From positions 1,736,001-1,800,000 of the forward strand of contig NZ_JBNAGA010000001.1 of NCBI RefSeq assembly GCF_049800955.1: 64,000 bases of DNA, given 5' to 3'. A program made the translations under genes and the position numbers. Below the pieces are notes generated by a model, which saw nothing but the letters and a program-made list of their open reading frames with translations, was not told where the DNA came from and ran no database searches. The stretch is from JAKVBH01 sp049800955 (GTDB lineage Bacteria > Pseudomonadota > Alphaproteobacteria > Rhodobacterales > Rhodobacteraceae). The stretch's first letter is position 1; each line of letters starts with the position of its first letter. Positions 1-8,423 of the stretch are shown here, in pieces.

Positions 1-270
1 ACGCTGCGCATCTCTGACGATGGCAAAGGCTTTGCCGCGCGCGACACATCGCTGCTCGCCGGCTCCGGTCTTGGCCTTCGGAATATGCAGGAGCGTGTCG
101 ATCAACTGGACGGCACCTTGCGCATCCTCTCCGCAAAAGGGGCTGGCACGACCATTGAAATACAGGTCCCGCTCAGCCATATGCTCTCGCCCGAAAATGC
201 GGCTCAGGACGGCGCACCGCCTGAGACAGCCGCGCCCCAAACACCCCCCTCCAAGGAGGCCCGTGCATGA
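1..270 (+). CDS. Sensor histidine kinase, C-terminal fragment (ATPase end)
   Basis: The reading frame is open from the first base and ends at the TGA at 268-270, so only the last 89 residues are present. They match the end of a GHKL ATPase domain: a G1-type box (ISDDGKGF) near residues 4-11, a G2-type box (GSGLGLRNMQERV) near residues 22-34, then the closing strand pair typical of NarX/DegS-type kinases. The tail is a Pro/Ala-rich linker. The stop overlaps the start of the following response regulator (ATGA), so the two are translationally coupled and very probably a cognate pair. The sensor part and the phospho-accepting His lie outside the window, so the stimulus is unknown. Confidence 0.85.
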   Translation, partial: TLRISDDGKGFAARDTSLLAGSGLGLRNMQERVDQLDGTLRILSAKGAGTTIEIQVPLSHMLSPENAAQDGAPPETAAPQTPPSKEARA

Positions 271-899
271 AAACCCGTGTTGTCATCGTCGATGACCATC
301 CCATGGTCGCCGAAGGGATCGAGGCGATTCTGGAAAGCTTCGACGATATCGAAGTGGCCGCGACCCTGTCCAATGGTCAGGAGATCATAGATCAAGCCGA
401 AGCGCTCCAGCCCGACGTCGTCCTGCTGGATCTGAACATGCCCAAGGTGGGCGGGCTGACCGCGACCGAGATGCTGCTGGAGAAAATGCCCGATCTGCGC
501 GTCTTGATCCTGTCGATGCACGACAGCCCCGAATACATCTCTTCCGCTCTGGGCCATGGCGCCATGGGCTATGTGCTCAAGGATGTGCCCACCGACGAGA
601 TCAAACGGGCCATCGACACGGTCATGGAGGGCGAGCGATATCTGTGTACGGGCGCGAAAGGGTCACTGGAGCCCACGACGGATCGCGAGCAATTGACCAA
701 CCGAGAGCAAACCATCCTGCTGCAACTGGCGCAGGGGCGATCCAACAAGGAGGTTGCGCTGGCGCTCGATATCTCAGTCCGCACCGTGGAAACCCATCGC
801 AAGAACATCAAACGCAAGCTGGGCATTTCCTCAACCGCGGGCCTCACGCGCTACGCGATGGAGCATGGCGTCTTGCAAGGCACACATGTGGATTTGTGA
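267..899 (+). CDS. NarL/LuxR-family response regulator
   Basis: This is a 210-residue two-domain response regulator. The receiver domain (about residues 4-120) has the acidic pair DD at 9-10, the phospho-acceptor Asp at about 55 in LLDLNMPK, and the conserved Lys in YVLKD. After a short linker comes a LuxR-type helix-turn-helix (about 143-200; motifs LTNREQTILLQLAQG and NKEVA, SVRTVETHRKNI). It should bind DNA as a phosphorylated dimer and control transcription. The 4-base overlap with the upstream kinase points to it as the partner. No target can be deduced; the next gene downstream has its own promoter and attenuator. Confidence 0.93.
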   Translation: MKTRVVIVDDHPMVAEGIEAILESFDDIEVAATLSNGQEIIDQAEALQPDVVLLDLNMPKVGGLTATEMLLEKMPDLRVLILSMHDSPEYISSALGHGAMGYVLKDVPTDEIKRAIDTVMEGERYLCTGAKGSLEPTTDREQLTNREQTILLQLAQGRSNKEVALALDISVRTVETHRKNIKRKLGISSTAGLTRYAMEHGVLQGTHVDL

Positions 900-1024
900 A
901 TTTGGGCCGCCGACATCCTGGGCTTTCGATGCACAAAATTCACAATCTGTCTCAAAAATCACGATCTCGGCAATTTTTGCAAAGAAAATGCGGGCTTCGC
1001 GCAGTGAATTGCGGCACTTGAGTG

Positions 1025-1053
1025 TTGACGCCCCTGCCCCGCGCCCCTAAAAC
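1025..1053 (+). promoter_or_regulatory. Predicted sigma70-type promoter of the ilv leader
   Basis: TTGACG at 1025-1030 and TAAAAC at 1048-1053 are separated by 17 bases. They lie about 30 bases upstream of the leader peptide start and after the stop of the previous gene. Position and spacing fit a housekeeping promoter for the attenuated acetolactate synthase gene. This is inferred from sequence only. Confidence 0.55.
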
Positions 1054-1081
1054 GCCTGACATGCACATGAGGAGGCACCCG

Positions 1082-1129
1082 ATGGGGCAGCTTGTCGTAC
1101 TAATCGAATTTTGGCGCATGGGCCGGTAA
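1082..1129 (+). CDS. ilv operon leader peptide (15 residues, Leu/Val/Ile-rich)
   Basis: A very short frame encodes MGQLVVLIEFWRMGR. It is preceded by a perfect Shine-Dalgarno AGGAGG at 1070-1075, six bases before the ATG. Codons 4 to 8 are Leu-Val-Val-Leu-Ile, exactly the three branched-chain amino acids made by the pathway downstream. The arrangement is that of a classical attenuation leader: a shortage of charged Leu, Val or Ile tRNA stalls the ribosome at these codons and changes the folding of the RNA that follows. The peptide is probably made only for regulation. Confidence 0.88.
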   Translation: MGQLVVLIEFWRMGR

Positions 1130-1183
1130 CGGACACCATAACGGTACCCCATGCGCCCCCGGATCACCCCCGGGGGCTTTTTT
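1113..1183 (+). promoter_or_regulatory. Transcription attenuator upstream of ilvB (antiterminator plus terminator)
   Basis: Two competing helices are visible. Terminator: GCCCCCGG at 1155-1162 pairs with CCGGGGGC at 1170-1177 (8 bp, 7-base loop), followed by six T residues at 1178-1183. Antiterminator: GGCGCATGGG at 1113-1122 pairs perfectly with CCCATGCGCC at 1148-1157, which takes the first three bases of the terminator stem. The 5' arm of the antiterminator lies inside the leader peptide frame, just after its Leu-Val-Val-Leu-Ile codons. A ribosome stalled there leaves it free. A ribosome reaching the stop at 1127-1129 covers it and lets the terminator form. Confidence 0.87.
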
Positions 1184-1227
1184 GTGGCGCGAGTAAAGAG
1201 ACGCATGTCAGAGATACGGAGAACGAT

Positions 1228-2982
1228 ATGACACGTCAGATGACCGGAGCGAAAATGGTAGTTGAAGCCCTGAAGGATCAGGGTGTCGACACAGTCTTTG
1301 GCTATCCCGGTGGCGCGGTCCTACCGATCTATGACGAGGTGTTTCAGCAAAACGCCATCCGCCACATTCTTGTGCGTCACGAGCAAGGCGCGGTGCATGC
1401 CGCCGAAGGCTATGCGCGCGCGACGGGCAAGCCCGGCGTGGTGCTGGTGACGTCCGGTCCCGGCGCAACCAATGCCGTGACCGGCCTGACCGACGCGTTG
1501 ATGGACAGCATTCCGCTCGTCGTTCTGACGGGTCAGGTGCCGACATTCATGATCGGCTCGGATGCCTTTCAGGAAGCCGATACCGTGGGCATCACCCGGC
1601 CCTGCACCAAGATGAACTGGCTGGTGAAGGATACCGCTGAGCTGAGCTCGGTGATCCATGAAGGCTTTCATGTCGCCACCAAAGGCCGCCCCGGCCCGGT
1701 TCTGATCGACATCCCCAAGGATGTGCAATTCGCCTCAGCCGAATACACGCCGCCCGCCAAGGCGGATCTGGGGCATTATGCGCCCAAGGTGAAAGGCGAT
1801 CTGGACATCATCACCGAGTTGGTCGAGGCGCTGGAAACGGCAGAGCGGCCCGTGTTCTATACCGGTGGCGGCGTAATCAACTCAGGTCCCGGGGCCTCGC
1901 AACTGCTGCGCGAGCTGGTAGACGCCACGGGCATCCCGATCACGTCAACACTGATGGGTCTGGGCTCCTACCCCGCATCCGGCAAGAACTGGCTGGGCAT
2001 GCTGGGCATGCATGGTCTCTACGAGGCCAATCTCGCGATGCACGGCTGCGATCTGATGATCAATGTCGGCGCGCGCTTTGATGACCGCATCACCGGCCGC
2101 CTCGATGCCTTCTCGCCGAACTCGAAAAAGGCGCATATCGACATTGACCCCTCCTCGATCAACAAGGTCATCCGCGTGGATATGCCGATCATTGGGGATG
2201 TGGGCCATGTGCTCGAGGACCTGCTCAAGATCTGGAAAGCGCGCGGGCGCAAGGTCAACCGCGAGGCGCTGCAGCGCTGGTGGTCCCAGATCGAGGATTG
2301 GCGCGCGGTGGATTGCCTGAGCTTCGAGCAAAAGGGCAAAACGATCCGCCCGCAACACGCTCTGGCCCGGCTGGAAGCGCTGACCAAGGGGCACGATCGC
2401 TACATCTGCACGGAAGTTGGCCAGCATCAGATGTGGGCCGCGCAATACCTGGGCTTTGAAGACCCCAACCGCTGGATGACATCGGGCGGGCTCGGCACCA
2501 TGGGCTATGGGTTCCCGGCCTCCATCGGCGTACAGATCGCCCATCCGAAAGCGACTGTGATTAATGTCGCGGGGGAAGCATCCTGGCTCATGAACATGCA
2601 GGAAATGGGCACCGCCGTGCAGTACAATCTGCCGGTGAAGCAGTTTATCCTGAACAACGAGCGTTTGGGCATGGTCCGCCAGTGGCAGGAACTTCTGCAC
2701 GGTGAGCGCTATTCGCACAGCTGGTCTGACGCACTGCCTGATTTTGTCAAACTGGCCGAAGCCTTTGGCGCCAAGGGCATTTTGTGTGACAACCCCGACG
2801 ATCTCGATGATGCCATCATGGAAATGCTCAACTACGACGGTCCGGTGATTTTCGATTGCCTTGTCGAGAAACACGAGAATTGTTTCCCGATGATCCCGTC
2901 AGGGGAACCCCATAACAAGATGCTTCTGGGCGAAGCCTCAACCAAAGATGCGATTGGCAGCTCCGGCGCTGTCCTCGTCTAA
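1228..2982 (+). CDS. ilvB: Acetolactate synthase (acetohydroxyacid synthase) large catalytic subunit
   Basis: This 584-residue ThDP enzyme condenses pyruvate with pyruvate or 2-oxobutyrate, the first common step to valine, leucine and isoleucine. The N-terminal pyrimidine-binding domain has the family glutamate in VRHEQGAVHAAEGYAR. The middle FAD/transhydrogenase-like domain follows, and the C-terminal ThDP domain has LNNERLGMVRQWQELLHG. The start at 1228 has GGAGAA just upstream and gives the usual family length; longer starts run back into the attenuator. The ThDP metal motif reads AGEAS where many enzymes have GDGSF, so Glu replaces the expected Asp. The regulatory subunit (5143-5709) is not adjacent. 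Confidence 0.96.
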   Translation: MTRQMTGAKMVVEALKDQGVDTVFGYPGGAVLPIYDEVFQQNAIRHILVRHEQGAVHAAEGYARATGKPGVVLVTSGPGATNAVTGLTDALMDSIPLVVLTGQVPTFMIGSDAFQEADTVGITRPCTKMNWLVKDTAELSSVIHEGFHVATKGRPGPVLIDIPKDVQFASAEYTPPAKADLGHYAPKVKGDLDIITELVEALETAERPVFYTGGGVINSGPGASQLLRELVDATGIPITSTLMGLGSYPASGKNWLGMLGMHGLYEANLAMHGCDLMINVGARFDDRITGRLDAFSPNSKKAHIDIDPSSINKVIRVDMPIIGDVGHVLEDLLKIWKARGRKVNREALQRWWSQIEDWRAVDCLSFEQKGKTIRPQHALARLEALTKGHDRYICTEVGQHQMWAAQYLGFEDPNRWMTSGGLGTMGYGFPASIGVQIAHPKATVINVAGEASWLMNMQEMGTAVQYNLPVKQFILNNERLGMVRQWQELLHGERYSHSWSDALPDFVKLAEAFGAKGILCDNPDDLDDAIMEMLNYDGPVIFDCLVEKHENCFPMIPSGEPHNKMLLGEASTKDAIGSSGAVLV

Positions 2983-5018
2983 GCGCTTTTGGCTTGCGCG
3001 CCGCTCAGGTGGCGCGCAATCTCGTCCTGCAGGGTCTTGAGCTGAAGCGGTTTGCTGAGGAACCCATCCATACCCGCTTCTAGGGCATCCTGCCTGTCTT
3101 GAGCAAAAGCGTTGCCTGTCAGAGCGATAATAGGCGTTCTTGATCTTGCTTCTTCGGCCTCGTGCTGGCGGATCAGCCGCGTGGCGTCGAGGCCAGACAA
3201 TTTGGGCATCGACAGGTCCATCAACACCAGATCAAACCCCCCCTTGGCGAACTTCTCGACGGCAGCGCGACCATCGGGAACGATTTCGCATTTCGCGCCC
3301 AATCGCGCGAGCATACGTTCGGCGACGATTTGATTGGTTCTGTTATCCTCGGCCACAAGGACAAACGCGCCATCGATCTCGCCTGATCGTGTCTGCCGAC
3401 TGTGCACCTGCGTCGTCTTGCGCGCAGGGGCCAGCGGCACCTGCACTGAAAACAAGGTGCCCTCTCCTTCGACGGAATGCACCTTGATCCCCCCGCCCAT
3501 GGCGCGGGCCAGTTTGAGCGAAATGGCCAGGCCCAGCCCCGTCCCCTCAAACTGACGTTGCAATCCCCCCTGCGCCTGCTCAAACGGTTTGAAGATCGAT
3601 TGCAGTTTGTCCGTGGGAATGCCAATGCCGGTATCCTCCACCTGAAACATGATATTGCTGCGCCCGGAGACCGCGAGACGCACCTTGCCTGACACTGTGA
3701 ATTTGATGGCATTGCCCAGAAGGTTCACGAGGATCTGGCGCAGGCGAGAGGTGTCTCCATAGACGACCTCGGGCACACCATCGGCGATGTCCAATTCGAA
3801 GCTCAAACCCTTGGCTTCCGCCATGGGCCGCATCAGAGCTGCCACCTCCTTGCACATGTCGCCAATGCCAAAGACGCTGGGCGAGAGGTCAAAATGCCCG
3901 GCTTCTACTTTCGAAAAATCCAGAATATCCGAGATAAGTTCCGTCAAAGCCAGGGCAGAGGAGCGAATGGTCGCCACAAATTCCTGCTGCTCCGCAGTCA
4001 GATCCGTTGATGACAACAGATCCGTCATACCCACAATGCCGTTCATGGGTGTGCGGATTTCATGGCTCATGGCCGCGAGGAAGTTGGACTTCGCCGCATT
4101 GGCGACATCCGCCGCCTTGCGCGCGGCCTCGAGCATCTGGTTGCGCTGCTCCAACTCCGTGACATCGGTATGCACCAGAACGAAACCGCCCTGAGGCCGC
4201 TCTGTGCCCTTCACGCGAATAACACGACCCAACGTATTGAGGGATATGGTTAAACCGCCGTCCTGCGAGAGCGATTCATGCAGGGTTTTGGTATTGCGCT
4301 GCTTCACCTCGCCCCGTTCAAACAGCGCTTCATTGACCCGTTTGAACGGCGCTCCGGGATGCACCTTCTTCGGATCCAGATTCATTTGCCGCAAAAAAGC
4401 GGGGTTAACGAACTGGATCAGGTTATCGTCATCGTAAATCTCTTCACTTGTTGTCACCAGAAGCCCTTCGCCCATGGCGTCCAGAATCTCCGTCAGTGCT
4501 GCATTGGATCGCTCAAGCTCTTCGTTGCGCTGCAACAAGGTCGCTTCAAGTTGATCTGCGCGCGACTTCAGAACGGAGACAAGACTGCCGTTACTATCGG
4601 CATGGTTGAAAACCTCCGACAAGATCATCGACAGGCCGGAATAGCCCTGAAATTCACCTGACTCATCGAAATGCGGCAGCATGGAATCCATGATCACGCC
4701 ACGCCGCCCATTGACGAAAAGCCGCTCATAAGACTGACCGAGAACAGGCTTCCTTTCGATCAGGGTGCGGTGATACTCCTGCATGCCAACTTCGACACCC
4801 GCCGCGCCCCATTTCGGATCAATGACCTGCACGCCCAGAAGCTGATCGGCGGTATAATCCGTGACACGCGCAACATGATCGCTGAGGTAGCTCACGCGAT
4901 AATCCGCATCGAGCTGAAACGCATAGGCGCGCAACGGCAACAGCAATTGCTCCATGAGCGCCATGGAGAAATTCGTTTCAGGCTGAGGCACTTTCCGTTG
5001 CTGTCGGCTGGCCGGCAT
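2979..5018 (-). CDS. PAS-domain hybrid sensor histidine kinase / response regulator
   Basis: A 679-residue cytoplasmic-looking hybrid kinase with no clear membrane segment. In order: a PAS-like domain (about 25-135), a coiled-coil stretch (about 150-180), a second PAS-like domain (about 180-290), a HisKA dimerisation domain with phospho-accepting His at about 319 (AAMSHEIRTPMNG), a HATPase domain with N, G1 and G2 boxes (NLLGNAIKFT, EDTGIGIP, GTGLGLAIS; about 425-525), and a C-terminal receiver with Asp at about 601 (LVLMDLSMPK). No output domain follows, so it likely passes phosphate to a separate Hpt protein. It is convergent with ilvB, their stops overlap by 4 bases, and it separates the two acetolactate synthase subunits. 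The signal is unknown. Confidence 0.93.
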   Translation of the reverse strand: MPASRQQRKVPQPETNFSMALMEQLLLPLRAYAFQLDADYRVSYLSDHVARVTDYTADQLLGVQVIDPKWGAAGVEVGMQEYHRTLIERKPVLGQSYERLFVNGRRGVIMDSMLPHFDESGEFQGYSGLSMILSEVFNHADSNGSLVSVLKSRADQLEATLLQRNEELERSNAALTEILDAMGEGLLVTTSEEIYDDDNLIQFVNPAFLRQMNLDPKKVHPGAPFKRVNEALFERGEVKQRNTKTLHESLSQDGGLTISLNTLGRVIRVKGTERPQGGFVLVHTDVTELEQRNQMLEAARKAADVANAAKSNFLAAMSHEIRTPMNGIVGMTDLLSSTDLTAEQQEFVATIRSSALALTELISDILDFSKVEAGHFDLSPSVFGIGDMCKEVAALMRPMAEAKGLSFELDIADGVPEVVYGDTSRLRQILVNLLGNAIKFTVSGKVRLAVSGRSNIMFQVEDTGIGIPTDKLQSIFKPFEQAQGGLQRQFEGTGLGLAISLKLARAMGGGIKVHSVEGEGTLFSVQVPLAPARKTTQVHSRQTRSGEIDGAFVLVAEDNRTNQIVAERMLARLGAKCEIVPDGRAAVEKFAKGGFDLVLMDLSMPKLSGLDATRLIRQHEAEEARSRTPIIALTGNAFAQDRQDALEAGMDGFLSKPLQLKTLQDEIARHLSGAQAKSA

Positions 5019-5142
5019 GGATGGGTCCCTGAATTGCTGGGCTCAAAAGGCCAAAAAAGTGTTGAGATTAGTTGAAGATTTTCCGGCTCTGTGCTTAATC
5101 GGTTCGACGGCCGCGTCTGGCCCCCGTGACCCCGGAGAGACC

Positions 5143-5709
5143 ATGTCAGCACTCAAGATCAAAAAAGGCTCGTCCAAGCATTCGGCCTATAATCTGCGGC
5201 CCAATTTCTCGGACGTTCAGGAAACGCATACGCTCGCCGTTCTGGTTGACAATGAAGCCGGTGTACTGGCGCGTGTCATCGGCCTGTTCTCGGGGCGCGG
5301 CTACAATATCGAGAGCCTGACCGTCGCGGAAGTGGACCATGAAGGCCACCTGTCGCGCATCACCATCGTGACGACCGGTACGCCACAGGTCATCAACCAG
5401 ATCAAGGCGCAGCTGGGCCGTATCGTTCCGGTGCATGAAGTGCATGACCTGACGGTCGAAGGCCCTGCCGTGCAGCGCGAACTGGCGCTCTTCAAAGTCA
5501 CCGGCGATGGCGACAAGCGCGTTGAAGCTCTGCGGCTGGCCGACATCTTCCGCGCCAATGTTGTTGACAGTACGCTGGAGAGCTTTGTCTTCGAGATCAC
5601 GGGAACGCCGGAAAAGGTCGATGCCTTTGCTGATCTGATGCGCCCGCTGGGTCTTCAGGAAGTCGCCCGGACGGGTGTTGCGGCCTTGTCGCGCGGGCCT
5701 GCGGCCTGA
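5143..5709 (+). CDS. ilvN: Acetolactate synthase small regulatory subunit
   Basis: This 188-residue protein binds the IlvB catalytic subunit, stimulates it and confers valine feedback inhibition. The N-terminal ACT domain (about residues 28-105) shows the family signature TLAVLVDNEAGVLARVIGLFSGRGYNIESL in part, followed by a second ACT-like half typical of the IlvH/IlvN C-terminus (ELALFKVTG, DIFRANVVD). The start at 5143 lies behind CCCCGGAGAGACC and gives normal family length. It is about 2.2 kb from ilvB, behind an opposite-strand kinase, so it must use its own promoter in the 124-base gap from 5019 to 5142. Confidence 0.95.
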   Translation: MSALKIKKGSSKHSAYNLRPNFSDVQETHTLAVLVDNEAGVLARVIGLFSGRGYNIESLTVAEVDHEGHLSRITIVTTGTPQVINQIKAQLGRIVPVHEVHDLTVEGPAVQRELALFKVTGDGDKRVEALRLADIFRANVVDSTLESFVFEITGTPEKVDAFADLMRPLGLQEVARTGVAALSRGPAA

Positions 5710-5757
5710 GGCGACGCGGCGCCCGCGATCAAACCATTTGAATTGTATGCTCTGGGA

Positions 5758-6102
5758 TCAGGCCGCAGCCGCGCCCGGGAATCGGACAATTTTGCCTGGA
5801 GCCGTGCCCGCCGTCACAGGAGGCGCACCCGCGTCAGGATCCGAACACCCGCGCAGCCCCTGCGCAAGATTGGGTGCGTGATCCTCAACGAGCAGTCGGG
5901 GATTGTGCGCCAAACGATGCTCAGCCGCGTCATCGAGCTCAAAATCGATCAGGTCGCCCGCATCCAGCGCCAAACCGGCATGCATGTCCGTCTCCTGCGC
6001 GGTGTAAAAGGCGAGATTGCCATGATCTTCGCACCAGATCACAGCCTGAGCGTCGTCGTCTGACGACCATAAAACCACCCCACACATTCTTTCGACTAAC
6101 AT
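5758..6102 (-). CDS. Conserved-looking hypothetical protein
   Basis: I do not recognise a named family. The 114-residue product is acidic, with a compact N-terminal half rich in aromatic and beta-forming residues (VVLWSSDDDAQAVIWCEDHGNLAFY) and a looser Ala/Pro/Gly-rich tail. It has no signal peptide or membrane segment. The start at 6102 has a good ribosome site (GAGGA, eight bases before ATG), which supports a real gene. It is convergent with ilvN and divergent from the Cro/C1-type regulator at 6345, with an inverted repeat just upstream of its start. Confidence 0.72.
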   Translation of the reverse strand: MLVERMCGVVLWSSDDDAQAVIWCEDHGNLAFYTAQETDMHAGLALDAGDLIDFELDDAAEHRLAHNPRLLVEDHAPNLAQGLRGCSDPDAGAPPVTAGTAPGKIVRFPGAAAA

Positions 6103-6118
6103 CGCACCATCCTCAGAT

Positions 6119-6145
6119 CAGAACACAAAAACACCGTGTGTTCTG
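6119..6145. promoter_or_regulatory. Inverted repeat, candidate operator between divergent genes
   Basis: CAGAACAC at 6119-6126 and GTGTTCTG at 6138-6145 form a perfect 8-base inverted repeat with an 11-base spacer. It lies 17-43 bases upstream of the minus-strand hypothetical start and about 200 bases upstream of the helix-turn-helix regulator on the plus strand. It could be the regulator's operator, but no second copy was found to support that. Confidence 0.35.
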
Positions 6146-6344
6146 TCGATTTTGCACATTTTTAAACCTTGCAGAGCGCCAAAGCGCTGCGAACGGGCTT
6201 GTTTTTTGTGTCTGTTCCGGGCAATGCTGGTTCTAGTTCGCATCAGCTGACGTTAAAATGCGTCAATCACGATCTGAGTTGGTACAATTTTGGATGCGCC
6301 CGCCCCTGGCAAAACCGCTATTGCAAGGCCCGAAGGACGTTCAG

Positions 6345-7163
6345 ATGGCCCAATTGTTAAAATCAGCCAAACCCGGCACCCCATCTCCGGCAGAGCTGCG
6401 CGATATGTTCGGCGCGAACCTCAAGCACTTGTGCCGGCAAGCAAAATCCATCTCAGCCCTGTGTCGGGATCTCGGCATCAACCGGACGCAGTTCAACAGA
6501 TACCTGTCAGGCGAAAGCTTTCCGCGCCCCGATGTGCTCCACCGGATCTGCACCTTTTTTGACGTTGATGCGCGTATCCTTCTGGAGCCGGTCGAGACCA
6601 TCACACAAGATCGCGGGCTGCTTTTGTCGCATCCGACGATCGCGCCTTTCCTCGGCGCAGAATCAACCAATATCACCCAGGCCATGCTGCCCGACGGGCT
6701 TTTTCGCTTTTTGCGACGGTCCTTTATCGAGCAGGACAAGTTCGTCGAAGGCCTCGTTCTGGTCTATCGTGAACAGGGCTTCACCTTTGTGCGCGGCCAC
6801 GAGGCCAAGGAGGCCATGTCCAAGGTCGGGTTGACGCGGCCCCGCGACAGGGAGTTCCGTGGCTTCTTCCTGCGTCAGGAGAATGGCGTGGCCTCGCTGG
6901 TGGCCCGTCGCAATGCGCTCACCGGCTCCTTCACCTACCTGCACCGCGTGCCCTCCATCGCGCTCAATACCTGGACGGGATACACAATCCGCACCACCCC
7001 GGAGATGCAGACCGGCAAGCGCATCACACGTCTGGTCTGGGAGCATCTGGGCAATGATTACGGGCGGGCGCTCAAGGTCGCACGCGGCACAGGATATCGC
7101 TGGGTGTCGGATCTCTCGGAGACGGACCGGGCGATTTTGCAGCCCGATGAGCCTGTGAGCTGA
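6345..7163 (+). CDS. Helix-turn-helix (XRE/Cro-C1-type) transcriptional regulator
   Basis: A 272-residue protein whose N-terminal part (about residues 20-85) is a Cro/C1-type helix-turn-helix: NLKHLCRQAKSISALCRDLGINRTQFNRYLSG then FPRPDVLHRICTFFDVDARIL. The remaining roughly 185 residues form a mixed alpha/beta domain I cannot name, probably for sensing or dimerisation. The ATG at 6345 follows AAGGACGTTCAG; an ATG at 6258 in the same frame lacks a comparable ribosome site. It is followed after about 100 bases by a Rieske oxygenase gene on the same strand, which may be a target. Confidence 0.85.
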   Translation: MAQLLKSAKPGTPSPAELRDMFGANLKHLCRQAKSISALCRDLGINRTQFNRYLSGESFPRPDVLHRICTFFDVDARILLEPVETITQDRGLLLSHPTIAPFLGAESTNITQAMLPDGLFRFLRRSFIEQDKFVEGLVLVYREQGFTFVRGHEAKEAMSKVGLTRPRDREFRGFFLRQENGVASLVARRNALTGSFTYLHRVPSIALNTWTGYTIRTTPEMQTGKRITRLVWEHLGNDYGRALKVARGTGYRWVSDLSETDRAILQPDEPVS

Positions 7164-7265
7164 GGCATCTGACGTCGCAGTGAGACAACCCGCGTCGCAA
7201 GCGGGCGCGAGTTGGACGCGAATCTCCAACAGAATTTTCGGGCATCGTGTTCGGGAGGAAACCAC

Positions 7266-8423
7266 ATGCCCCAGCCAACCGACCTGTCCCTCGTGCGCCG
7301 CCCTGTGTCCGAGGCCAATGGCCTGCCAAACGCCCATTACGTGGACGAGGCGCTCTTTCTAGAAGAGCGCGACGCGCTGTTTTTCTCAGGCTGGGCCGGG
7401 CTGGCGGCTCAGGTGGATGTCCCGGAGCCGGGTGATGCCTGCCCGATTGATTTCATGGGCATGCCCCTTCTGCTCCTGCGCGACCGCGCTGGCCAGGTGC
7501 GGGTCTTTCAGAACATCTGTCGCCACCGTGGCATGATCCTCGTGGACACGCCGCGCAAGATCGAAGGCGCCATTCGCTGCCCCTACCATTCCTGGTGCTA
7601 CTCCACGGAAGGCAAGCTCGTGGCCACGCCCCATGTCGGCGGCCCCGGCCAGAACACCGCAGAGGGGATCGACCGCGACACGCTGGGGCTCATCGAGGTG
7701 CGCAGCCATCTTTGGTTCGGCGTGGTCTGGATCAATGTCTCCGGTGACGCGCCCGCCTTTGAGGACGCCAATGCAGGCCTCCTGGCCCGCTGGAAAGACT
7801 TTGATCGCCCCATGTATCATGGCGGTGCGGAGAGCAACTTCATGCTCGAAGTGCGCGGCAACTGGAAGCTGGCAATCGAGAATTATTCCGAAAGCTACCA
7901 CCTGCCCTGGGTCCATCCGGGTCTGAACGCCATTTCGCGGCTTGAAGACCACTACCATATCGAAGAGCCCGGGCTCTTCAGCGGTCAAGGCACCTTGGTC
8001 TATCAGCAGATGCAAGGAGATAACGGCCCCGCCTTCCCCGATTTCGCAGATCTGCCCGCAAAATGGGATACCGCTGCGGAATACATTACCGCCTTTCCCA
8101 ATGTGATGCTGGGTGTGCACCGCGATCACAGCTACGCCATCATCTTGCGCCCGCAAAGCGCAGGCGTGACCGAAGAGCATATTCACCTGTTCTACCCCAG
8201 CGACGAGACCGACAGCGCCCTGCGCCTGCGCAATGCAGAACAATGGAAGGGCGTGTTCGAGGAAGACATCTTCGTGGTGGAAGGCATGCAGAAGGGCCGT
8301 CATGCCGTAGGGTTTGATGGCGGGCGCTTTTCCCCTGTCATGGACGGGCCTACGCATCTCTTCCACGATTGGGTCGCGGGCCGCCTGCAATCCGCACGCG
8401 GGAGCGCGCAGGCCGCTGAATGA
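7266..8423 (+). CDS. Rieske [2Fe-2S] ring-hydroxylating oxygenase, alpha subunit-like
   Basis: A 385-residue oxygenase component. The Rieske cluster ligands are CRHRG and, 16 residues after the second ligand, CPYHSW (C-X-H ... C-X2-H). The C-terminal catalytic domain contains NYSESYHLPWVHPGL, the mononuclear iron motif with paired His residues. Relatives oxidise aromatic acids or quaternary amines such as choline, carnitine and glycine betaine; the substrate cannot be read from sequence. No reductase or beta subunit gene is adjacent, so electrons must come from elsewhere. The start at 7266 follows GGGAGGAAACCAC. The stop overlaps the next small gene (ATGA). Confidence 0.9.
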   Translation: MPQPTDLSLVRRPVSEANGLPNAHYVDEALFLEERDALFFSGWAGLAAQVDVPEPGDACPIDFMGMPLLLLRDRAGQVRVFQNICRHRGMILVDTPRKIEGAIRCPYHSWCYSTEGKLVATPHVGGPGQNTAEGIDRDTLGLIEVRSHLWFGVVWINVSGDAPAFEDANAGLLARWKDFDRPMYHGGAESNFMLEVRGNWKLAIENYSESYHLPWVHPGLNAISRLEDHYHIEEPGLFSGQGTLVYQQMQGDNGPAFPDFADLPAKWDTAAEYITAFPNVMLGVHRDHSYAIILRPQSAGVTEEHIHLFYPSDETDSALRLRNAEQWKGVFEEDIFVVEGMQKGRHAVGFDGGRFSPVMDGPTHLFHDWVAGRLQSARGSAQAAE

